A program made the position numbers and the translations under genes. A DNA stretch of 64,000 nt from Natronospirales bacterium. Its GTDB lineage: Bacteria; Pseudomonadota; Gammaproteobacteria; Natronospirales; REEB76. Under the pieces are notes generated by a model that was not told the origin of the DNA, ran no database searches, and saw only the letters and a list, made by a program, of their open reading frames with translations. Each line of letters opens with the position of its first letter. Within the stretch, counting starts at the first letter, position 1. Below, piece after piece: positions 37,895 through 45,360 of this stretch. The stretch is taken from the NCBI GenBank assembly GCA_021792635.1, contig JAJYUH010000002.1, positions 1 to 64,000 of the forward strand, read 5' to 3'.

Positions 37895-40800
37895 ATGCTG
37901 AACAGTATCGTGCGCTTCGCGGTCCGCTTCCGGGGAGTGGTGATTGCGCTCGCCTGCGTGGTGGTCGGGTACGGTCTGTGGACGGTATTTCACACCCGTC
38001 TCGATGTCTTCCCGGAATTTGCGCCACCCATCATCACTATCGAGACCTCAGCCCCCGGACTTTCCCCCGAGCAGGTGGAGGCTCTGGTGACTCAACCGTT
38101 GGAGGATGCGCTGAATGGCGCCGGCGGGCTCCGCAACCTGCGCTCGCAGTCCATCCAAAGTTTGTCCTACCTCACCCTGACGTTCGCCAGCAGCAGCAAT
38201 ATCTACCAAGACCGGCAGTCAGTCAGTGAACGCCTGGGGGCGGTGGCGGCCGTGTTGCCTGTCGGTGTGAAACCGCCGGTGATGCTGCCGCTCATCTCGG
38301 CCACCAAATTGGTGGCGATCATTGGACTCAGCTCCAGGACCCGCTCGCTGATGTACCTGCGTACCCTCGCGGATTGGGTGCTCAAGCCGCAACTACTGAG
38401 CGTGCCGGGCGTGGCGGGCATGGCGATTTTCAGCAAAGACAAGCAGCAATTGCAGATCCAGGTGCATGCCCATGCGCTGGTCCAATACGGGCTTTCCCTG
38501 AATGACATCGTGCGGGCTGCGCGGCGGGCCACGGGCGTGCGCGGCGGCGGCTTTATCGAGACCAGGAATCAGAACATCCTGCTGGCACCCCACGGCCAGG
38601 CCGTAACTCCCGCGGAACTCGCGCAAGTGGTGCTGCGTCACGCGCACGGCGAGACCTTGCATCTGGGGGATGTCGCCAGGGTTTTATACGCACCGGCACC
38701 ACCCGTCGGCGCGGCAATGATTGACGGCAAGCCGGGCGTGATGATCAAGATCGCCATGCAGTATGGCGCCAATATCGTCACCGTGACCCACGCAGTCAAT
38801 CAGCGTCTTAAGCAACTGACTCCGGTTCTGGAAAAAGATGGCGTTCATGTTTATCCGGACCTGTTCGAACCCGCGAGTTTCGTGCATACCGCTCTCGGCA
38901 ACATTGAACGTTCACTGGCAATCGGCGCAGTGCTGGTGGTAATAGTTCTTTTCCTGTTTCTGTTCAACGCGCGTACCACCGCCATTTCCGTGGTCGCCAT
39001 TCCGCTGTCGCTGCTCACTGCCGTCATCTTCCTGAACTGGCTGGGCGACGGCATCAATATCATGACGCTCGCCGGACTGGCCATCGCGCTGGGCGAGGTG
39101 GTGGATGACGCCATCATTGACGTGGAGAACATTTTCCGGCGGTTGCGCGAAAACCGCACGCGCTCCGCGCCGCGACCGCTCCTGCGTGTGGTGTTTGACG
39201 CCTCCCTGGAGGTGCGCAGTGCCGTGGTGTATGCGACCTTCACGGTGGTGCTGATCTTTTTGCCGGTGCTCACGCTTACGGGTGTGACAGGCCGGTTGTT
39301 CAGTCCGCTGGCTTTTGCTTATATCGCCTCCATTCTCGCCTCACTGCTGGTGGCGCTTACTGTGACTCCGGCACTTTGTTGCGTGCTGCTGGTCCATCAG
39401 CCGCTAGATAAACAGGAGCCACGTTACATCCGTTGGCTGAAACGGCATTACCAGGGCTGGCTGACGGGAATCCGGAAACATGCGGACTTCGTGATGCTGG
39501 CGGCGGCGGTGCTGTGTGCGGCCGCGCTTGTCGCCATTCCATTTTTCAAGGGACAGTACCTGCCGGAGATGAGAGAGGGGCATTTCATTGTTCATATGCA
39601 ACTGGATCCCGGTGCCTCCCTGGACGAAGGATTACGCATGGGAAATCGCGTTACGGCCGCCATCGCATCGGTTCCGGGGGTGGAATCCGTCGCCCAGAGG
39701 GTGGGGCGCGCGAATCTTTTGAGCGGGCCCGCGCCCAGCTATAAAAGTGAAATCCAGGTGAACTTGAAGAAATCGTTGTCGGGTAATGCTCAGGCAAAAA
39801 TACTCAAACAGTTTGATTCGTTATTGCGCAGGTTCAGCGGCGCGAAATTCAGCGTCAACACTTTCCTGACCGAGCGTATCCATGAAACCCTCAGCGGCTA
39901 CTATGCGCCTGTGGTGGTGAATATCTTCGGCAACAGCCTGGCCACACTCGACCGCGCGGCGCAACAGGTGGCAGGTATCTTGTCGAAAATACACGGGGCG
40001 CGTGATGTGCAGGTACAGGCGCCACAGGGCAGCCCGCAGCTTGCGATCCGTCTCCGGGAACGGGCGCTCGCCCGCTGGGGCATCGCGCCGGTGGATGCCC
40101 TGGATGCCATTGAAACCGCCTACCAGGGCATGCGTGTCGGACAGATTTATCTGGGCACACGGGTCTTCAATGTGAGCGTCATTTTTCCGCCCGCGGCGCG
40201 CCGCAATCCCATGGCGGTAGGTTCCCTGCTGCTGAAAAATCCCCAAGGGTTGCTCGTGCCCCTCAGGACGGTGGCGGATATCCGGCTCACCTCCGGCCGC
40301 TTCATGATTTTACATGAAGCGGCACAGCGGGTGCAGACGGTGACGGCGTACCTGAGCGGACGCTCATTGACGGGATTCGTTCACGAGGCCGAGACAAACT
40401 TGCATGCCGCAAACTTGCCGCAAGGCACCTATGCGGTATTCAGCGGAGCCGCCCAGGCACGCGCACAGGCCACCCATGAGCTGCTGCTCAAGACCGCCGT
40501 GGCAATTGCGGCCATCATGATGCTGCTGTTCCTGGCGTTGCGGTCCCTGCGCCTGCTGCTGCTGGTGCTGGTGAACCTGCCCTTTGCCCTGGTGGGCGGC
40601 GTCGCCGCCGTACTTCTCATGGGCGGCGTGGTGTCCATCGGTTCCCTGGTGGGGTTTGTGACCCTGTTCGGCATCACCCTGCGCAATTCCATCATGCTGA
40701 TCTCGCACTACAAGCATCTGGTGCAGGAAGAGGGCATGACCTGGGGGCCGGAAGCGGCCCTGCGGGGTGCGAGTGAGCGACTCGTGCCCATACTCATGAC

Positions 40801-41002
40801 CGCCCTGGTCACGGCTCTGGCCCTGCTGCCGCTGGCGATCGGCAGAAATGTGCCGGGTCAGGAAATCGAGGGTCCCATGGCCGTTGTGATTCTCGGCGGA
40901 TTGATTACCTCCACGGTCCTGAACCTGTTGATACTCCCGGCCATCGCCCTCAAGTTCGGGCGCTTTGATAAAATCACCGCGGAGACCGATTTGCTGGCGT
41001 GA
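37895..41002 (+). CDS. Heavy-metal-efflux-type RND pump, CzcA/CusA-like (pump 2)
   Basis: A 1035-residue inner-membrane RND pump. The N-terminus RLDVFPEFAPPIITIETSAPGLSPEQVE is the HME signature. Segment 4, ALGEVVDDAIIDVENIFRRLREN, carries the acidic residues and the VENIFRRL of metal exporters. The second half has GFVTLFGITLRNSIMLISHY. Metal specificity cannot be read from the sequence; the Met triad used by CusA for copper is not evident. It starts 39 bp after the adaptor and ends the eight-gene run. Confidence 0.92.
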   Translation: MLNSIVRFAVRFRGVVIALACVVVGYGLWTVFHTRLDVFPEFAPPIITIETSAPGLSPEQVEALVTQPLEDALNGAGGLRNLRSQSIQSLSYLTLTFASSSNIYQDRQSVSERLGAVAAVLPVGVKPPVMLPLISATKLVAIIGLSSRTRSLMYLRTLADWVLKPQLLSVPGVAGMAIFSKDKQQLQIQVHAHALVQYGLSLNDIVRAARRATGVRGGGFIETRNQNILLAPHGQAVTPAELAQVVLRHAHGETLHLGDVARVLYAPAPPVGAAMIDGKPGVMIKIAMQYGANIVTVTHAVNQRLKQLTPVLEKDGVHVYPDLFEPASFVHTALGNIERSLAIGAVLVVIVLFLFLFNARTTAISVVAIPLSLLTAVIFLNWLGDGINIMTLAGLAIALGEVVDDAIIDVENIFRRLRENRTRSAPRPLLRVVFDASLEVRSAVVYATFTVVLIFLPVLTLTGVTGRLFSPLAFAYIASILASLLVALTVTPALCCVLLVHQPLDKQEPRYIRWLKRHYQGWLTGIRKHADFVMLAAAVLCAAALVAIPFFKGQYLPEMREGHFIVHMQLDPGASLDEGLRMGNRVTAAIASVPGVESVAQRVGRANLLSGPAPSYKSEIQVNLKKSLSGNAQAKILKQFDSLLRRFSGAKFSVNTFLTERIHETLSGYYAPVVVNIFGNSLATLDRAAQQVAGILSKIHGARDVQVQAPQGSPQLAIRLRERALARWGIAPVDALDAIETAYQGMRVGQIYLGTRVFNVSVIFPPAARRNPMAVGSLLLKNPQGLLVPLRTVADIRLTSGRFMILHEAAQRVQTVTAYLSGRSLTGFVHEAETNLHAANLPQGTYAVFSGAAQARAQATHELLLKTAVAIAAIMMLLFLALRSLRLLLLVLVNLPFALVGGVAAVLLMGGVVSIGSLVGFVTLFGITLRNSIMLISHYKHLVQEEGMTWGPEAALRGASERLVPILMTALVTALALLPLAIGRNVPGQEIEGPMAVVILGGLITSTVLNLLILPAIALKFGRFDKITAETDLLA

Positions 41003-41097
41003 ACCGGAATCCGATCCAGCGTGAGAATCGGAAATCAATTCGAGTTTTCCGGGATGGAATGATTGCTCATTGTTCCCGCAAGCAGAGAGGAGTCTGT

Positions 41098-41151
41098 ATG
41101 CGTACTCCCCGCGATGACCGACTCCGCTGGGCAGAATGGGGATGGACCTGA
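41098..41151 (+). CDS. Possible 17-residue upstream peptide
   Basis: ATG 41098 follows GAGAGGAG by about 5-7 bases, the best ribosome site here. It opens MRTPRDDRLRWAEWGWT and stops at 41151, five bases before the likely start of the DUF2127 gene. The short frame may couple translation of that gene. It could also be the true N-terminus separated by a frame error. Confidence 0.35.
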   Translation: MRTPRDDRLRWAEWGWT

Positions 41152-41155
41152 ACCC

Positions 41156-41656
41156 ATGGATGGCAGCCCGTACGCACGGTATTTGCATCGTCTCTTCTGG
41201 GTCAGCATCCTTGTCAAGGGCCTGGACGGTGTGCTGGAAACCATCGGCGGTATTCTCGTTCTGCTGGCAAGCCGCGTCGATCTGATCAACATCGTCATTT
41301 TTCTTACGGCGCCCGAGTTGGCCGAAGATCCGGGGGATCTGGTCGCCAATTATCTGCGCCATGCAGTACTCAATCTGTCAGCCAATACAAAATATTTTGC
41401 CAGTGTTTACCTGTTGTTCAATGGTGTGGTCAAGGTATTGCTGATGATCGGCATACTGCGTGGCAAACTCTGGTCTTACCGGATGGCGTCTGTTTTTATA
41501 GCCATCTTTGTTTGTTACCAGTTATACCGGTTCAGTCATACGCATTCACCGGTACTTTTGGGCTTCATGCTTTTCGACGTACTGACGCTGTATCTCATCT
41601 GGCGCGAGTACCGCTTGCGAAACCGGACCTTCAGGCCGCAGGCACGCCGGTGCTGA
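41156..41656 (+). CDS. DUF2127-family inner-membrane protein
   Basis: A 166-residue membrane protein with about four hydrophobic segments. It matches the DUF2127 pattern: LHRLFWVSILVKGLDGVLETIGG near the start, then YLLFNGVVKVLLMIGILRGKLWSYR, then a last segment and RxYRLR. Function is unknown. Start choice is uncertain: ATG 41156 (MDGSPYARYLHRLF) just precedes the conserved part; ATG 41114 or earlier frames would add residues without similarity. It is separated from the efflux run by 153 bp. Confidence 0.7.
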   Translation: MDGSPYARYLHRLFWVSILVKGLDGVLETIGGILVLLASRVDLINIVIFLTAPELAEDPGDLVANYLRHAVLNLSANTKYFASVYLLFNGVVKVLLMIGILRGKLWSYRMASVFIAIFVCYQLYRFSHTHSPVLLGFMLFDVLTLYLIWREYRLRNRTFRPQARRC

Positions 41657-42099
41657 CTGCGCGAGGGCGGGTGCGTATTCCGGCGAAGCCGGGCCGGTGA
41701 TGCAGCGCCGGCGCGCGGTCTTTCTCCCCGGGGCGGACGGATAAAGCCCCTATGTGGCGGCGATCCGCGTGGGGGCGGGCAGGGCACCCTCGTAAGCGCG
41801 CCTGCGGTACTTCGCTGTCACATTTCTGTCATATTTGGCCCCTACACTCCGTATGGCGCTTGATGCGGGGGGTCGGTGGCACAAAAGGCCGTATCCGCTG
41901 GCCGCCGCCAGGAGCCGGGCCTGGCGGAAGCGGCACAGGGCAAGCAGGATTCCCGGCGCTCAATCAGCCTTTCCGGAGCAGCGCCATGCACCGGTCCACC
42001 GCCGAGCTGCCGCGGATTTCCATGTCATGTGTTGATGATGTGTTCACTCGGATGGGCCATACCCCAATCTCCCTGTCCACTCATTATATGAAGTAAGCC
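41657..42099. other. 443-bp upstream region of pstB
   Basis: It contains the Pho box promoter (41815-41848) and then about 250 bp of leader before the pstB start. An open frame of 114 codons spans 41752-42096 but has no ribosome site or domain, and the Pho box lies inside it, so I do not call it. No trace of pstS, pstC or pstA could be recognised. Confidence 0.5.
41815..41848 (+). promoter_or_regulatory. Pho box and PhoB-dependent promoter
   Basis: CTGTCACATTTCTGTCAT (41815-41832) is two CTGTCA repeats with an 11-base period, matching the PhoB-site consensus almost exactly. A -10-like TACACT (41843-41848) follows 11 bases after the second repeat, the usual arrangement in which PhoB replaces the -35 contact. 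Confidence 0.85.
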
Positions 42100-42945
42100 G
42101 TGAGCCAGCCTGATCCCACCCTGACCCATGCGATATTGCCGGAAGTCCCGGCGGCTGCCGCACGCGCCCCGGACGGAAAGATTTCCATTGAGCGTCCAAA
42201 ATTGTCCATCCGCCGGCTCAATTTTTATTACGGCCAGTTTCAAGCCCTGCACGACATCAGCCTGGATATTCCTGAACAGCAGGTGACCGCCTTCATCGGC
42301 CCTTCCGGCTGCGGCAAATCCACTTTGCTGCGAACCATCAACCGCATCTATGAGTTGTATCCGGAGCAGCATGCCAGCGGCGAGATCACCCTGGACGGCG
42401 AGAATATCCTCAATCGGGATCAGAACCTGACTCTTTTGCGCGCCAAGGTAGGCATGGTGTTTCAGAAACCCACACCCTTCCCCATGTCGGTGTACGAGAA
42501 TATCGCCTTCGGAGTGCGGCTTTACGAGCGGCTTTCACGGGTGAACATGGATGACCGGGTGGAATGGGCGCTGCGCAAGGCGGCGCTGTGGGAGGAAGTG
42601 AAGGACAAGCTGCACCAGGGCGGCACACGTCTGTCCGGCGGCCAGCAGCAGCGCCTGTGCATCGCGCGCGCCATCGCGGTAAAGCCGGAGGTATTGCTGC
42701 TGGACGAGCCGGCGTCGGCGCTGGATCCCATTTCCACGTTGAAGATCGAAGAACTGATTGCCGAATTGAAAGCCGATTACACCATCGTCATCGTCACCCA
42801 CAACATGCAGCAGGCGGCGCGCGTCTCCGATTACACTGCCTTCATGTATCTGGGGAATCTGATCGAATACGCCGACACCAGCACCCTGTTCACCAATCCC
42901 GTCCAGAAACAGACCGAGGACTACATCACCGGTAGATACGGCTGA
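42100..42945 (+). CDS. pstB: Phosphate ABC transporter ATP-binding protein PstB
   Basis: The ATPase of the high-affinity phosphate importer, 281 residues. Walker A is GPSGCGKST (67-75), the signature LSGGQQQRL, Walker [10 protein letters not shown] and H-loop THNMQQ. The insertion [18 protein letters not shown] is diagnostic for PstB. The start is GTG 42100; the N-terminal 30 residues are a variable extension. It is an orphan: pstS, pstC, pstA and phoU are absent on both sides. The Pho box upstream shows it still responds to phosphate starvation. It may complete a transporter encoded elsewhere. Confidence 0.95.
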   Translation: MSQPDPTLTHAILPEVPAAAARAPDGKISIERPKLSIRRLNFYYGQFQALHDISLDIPEQQVTAFIGPSGCGKSTLLRTINRIYELYPEQHASGEITLDGENILNRDQNLTLLRAKVGMVFQKPTPFPMSVYENIAFGVRLYERLSRVNMDDRVEWALRKAALWEEVKDKLHQGGTRLSGGQQQRLCIARAIAVKPEVLLLDEPASALDPISTLKIEELIAELKADYTIVIVTHNMQQAARVSDYTAFMYLGNLIEYADTSTLFTNPVQKQTEDYITGRYG

Positions 42946-42956
42946 CAGCCGGGTTG

Positions 42957-42986
42957 CAAATCGCGATGAATGTCATCGCTCCCACA
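42957..42986 (-). repeat. REP-like palindromic repeat
   Basis: On the minus strand it reads TGTGGGAGCGATGACATTCA with the perfect 7-bp stem GCGATGA/TCATCGC (42963-42979) around a 3-base loop. The TG(T/G)GGAGCG head plus palindrome is the form of REP elements common in pseudomonads and xanthomonads. It sits between two convergent genes, the usual place. Confidence 0.6.
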
Positions 42987-43075
42987 GGAAAGAATAGACA
43001 GGTCTATGGCAGGGGAGCACTGTTACACACCGGACGGATTTCAGTCACGGTGAAGGTCGCCGCCCCTGCAATTCT

Positions 43076-45133
43076 TCAATGCATGGCGGGCGCAGGCGGC
43101 AGGTTCATCAGCCTGCGGATTCCGGCGAAGTGCGGGTCGGCACGCACGCCGGCGCCCAGAGGGCCGAAGACGAACATCATGACAAAATCATGATCGCGCA
43201 CCGCGCGCCGCAGTTGGGTGAAAGTCCGGGTTTTTTCACCCAGATTCCAGTACAGCCAGGCGAGCAGCACACCGGAAACGTAATGGCGGGTAGCGTGTTG
43301 CTGCAATTCCTCCAACGCCCGGTGGGCGCCGGCTTGGTTGCCCAGTAACGCCTCGCTGACACCGATTTCGGCCACCGAATATTCGGGCGGCTGGCCCCAG
43401 ATCGTGACCGCCGTGCGGGCGTCGGCCAGCGCCTGGCGGGGGTTTCCCATCGCCAAATCGGTTTCGGCCATGAAGGCATAAGTCAGGGCGAAGCGTGGGG
43501 CGAGCGCCACGCTGGTGCGATACTGCGCCAGAGAGGCCGGCCACTGCCCCGCGTAACACAGCGCACGCCCCAGGTCGGCGTTGATGATGGGCGACAGGGG
43601 ATCCAGGCGGTGCGCCGCTTGCATCTCGTGCAATGCCGCTTGCATCTGACCCAGGAACCAGAGATGGATCGCGTACCACTGGTGGGCGGTGGCGTCGCTG
43701 GGGTCGAGTCGCAGCGCGAGCCGGTATTCCCGCCCGGCCGCCTGCCATTCCCAATGCTCATCGTCCAGCAGGCCCAGCACCTCATGGGCCCTGGGCAGCG
43801 ATGCATCGAGTGCGATTGCCCGCTTGGCGGCCGCAAGTGCGTCGTCGTAGTGTGTGTCCGGCAGCACATCGGCCTGGTAGGAACGCATCACCGCATACGC
43901 CATGGCCAGTGCCGCCCACGCCTGCGCGTAGTCGCCGTCGGCTTGAATGGATTTACGCAGGTAGACAATAGACTGGGTGATGTCGTCGGGGTCGCGGTTG
44001 TTGAGATATTCCAAGCCGACCAGGTAAAAATCACGCGCTTGCGGGTTGACCGCTGCCTGTCGTTGCGTCGGTTTCATGAGCGATTGAGCGGGCGATAAGT
44101 TCAATCTTTTTGCAATCGCCCGGGCAATCGTATCTTCGGTGTGAAACACTTCACTGCGGCGCACGGTGAATTCATCGGTCCACAATTCATAGCCGTCGGC
44201 GGTGTTGACCAGCGCCACATCAATGCGCAGCGCCGGTCCCGCCCGCTGGATGCTGCCCTCGACGATCTGGTCGGCCCCCAGCAGGCGCCCAGCCTCGCGC
44301 ACGTCCATGGGCTTGCCGCGCAAACTGAAAGCGGAGGTCTGCGCGACTACCCGCAGAGTGGGGATACGCCCCAGGCGGGCAATCAGTTCGTCGGTAATGC
44401 CGTCGCTCAAATAGCGGGTTGCAGGATCGTGATTCACGTTAAGAAATGGCAGCACCGCCAGCGTGCGAAGGTTCACCGAGCTCGCGCGCGGCTTGGTGCG
44501 GCGCAGGGGAGCATGCAGAAGTATCACGCCCACGCCTGCCGTAAGGAGGATCACCACAGCGGTAGCCGCGAGCCAGCCCCAACGTCGCATCGGCGTTGCG
44601 GCGTGCGGCGGGACTTGCGCCGCACCCGCTGCCAAAGTGGTGTCCGGGGCCTGGGGTACGGGGACACGGGAGGTGGATTCCGATTCCCACAGCGCCACGG
44701 CGAGTAATTGGGTCGCCTCGGCCAGGCGCCGCCGGTAGGTGCTCCAGCTCAGATGCAGCGTTTCGGCGACCGCCTGCTGACTGCGCAGGGGCGCCAGATA
44801 GGTGTGCATCAGCACCTGTTTGAACCGGCTGAGCTTGACGCTCTCTCCGAAGCGCTCGCAATGGGCGCGGAGGATTTCGCGCAGGGCTTGCGCCGACGGG
44901 GTCGTGGGTTCGCGCTCCAGAACCGCGATCACGAGCCGGGACGCCAGCAGCGGGTTGTTTCGCAGGCAGTTCGGCCGGTGAAAATCCCGCAGCGCCTGGC
45001 GTACCGCGGCTGCGAACCCGGCTTCCGTGCGGATGTCCGGCGCAGACAACGCGGCTGACCCCCGGTCCGTTGGGATCGGATCCCCCGGCCCGGTGCTGGG
45101 CTGATTCCCCGCAGGGGGTTCGCCGTTATTCAT
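43076..45133 (-). CDS. Membrane-anchored regulator with HTH-like, TolB-like and TPR domains
   Basis: A 685-residue protein. The N-terminal part (about 35-155) has LRSQQAVAETLHLSWSTYRR followed by LAEATQLLAVALWE, a sigma-region-4-like or winged-helix motif found in multidomain signalling proteins. A membrane segment follows at 186-207. The outside part starts with a TolB/FlgO-like domain (LAVLPFLNVNHDPATRYLSD through GADQIVEGSIQR, about 225-335). Tetratricopeptide repeats run from about 370 to 640. The plan resembles CadC-type one-component regulators: DNA binding inside, sensing outside. It diverges from the FG-GAP surface-protein cluster and is its likely regulator. The role of each domain is inferred. 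Confidence 0.7.
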   Translation of the reverse strand: MNNGEPPAGNQPSTGPGDPIPTDRGSAALSAPDIRTEAGFAAAVRQALRDFHRPNCLRNNPLLASRLVIAVLEREPTTPSAQALREILRAHCERFGESVKLSRFKQVLMHTYLAPLRSQQAVAETLHLSWSTYRRRLAEATQLLAVALWESESTSRVPVPQAPDTTLAAGAAQVPPHAATPMRRWGWLAATAVVILLTAGVGVILLHAPLRRTKPRASSVNLRTLAVLPFLNVNHDPATRYLSDGITDELIARLGRIPTLRVVAQTSAFSLRGKPMDVREAGRLLGADQIVEGSIQRAGPALRIDVALVNTADGYELWTDEFTVRRSEVFHTEDTIARAIAKRLNLSPAQSLMKPTQRQAAVNPQARDFYLVGLEYLNNRDPDDITQSIVYLRKSIQADGDYAQAWAALAMAYAVMRSYQADVLPDTHYDDALAAAKRAIALDASLPRAHEVLGLLDDEHWEWQAAGREYRLALRLDPSDATAHQWYAIHLWFLGQMQAALHEMQAAHRLDPLSPIINADLGRALCYAGQWPASLAQYRTSVALAPRFALTYAFMAETDLAMGNPRQALADARTAVTIWGQPPEYSVAEIGVSEALLGNQAGAHRALEELQQHATRHYVSGVLLAWLYWNLGEKTRTFTQLRRAVRDHDFVMMFVFGPLGAGVRADPHFAGIRRLMNLPPAPAMH

Positions 45134-45360
45134 CTCGCCCCATCCCGCACTATGGTCGCCGCCGTCCCGGGCAATTGTAACGGACCGGGACAGGCCCGCG
45201 CTCCGGTTACTCCGTTATTTCCCGGGAGGTGAGCAGAAATCGAGCAGTTTTTGACGTAGAAACCGGGCACCGTTTCGCACTGTAATTGCGCGTGACCCAC
45301 GGCCGTAAAGTCGGCTATGGGGTGGATCGAATCCAAACCATGACAAGGAGCGGGCCGCAT

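Noticed and set aside
41752..42096. 114-codon frame upstream of pstB
   Set aside because: No ribosome site or domain, and it contains the Pho box in its sequence.
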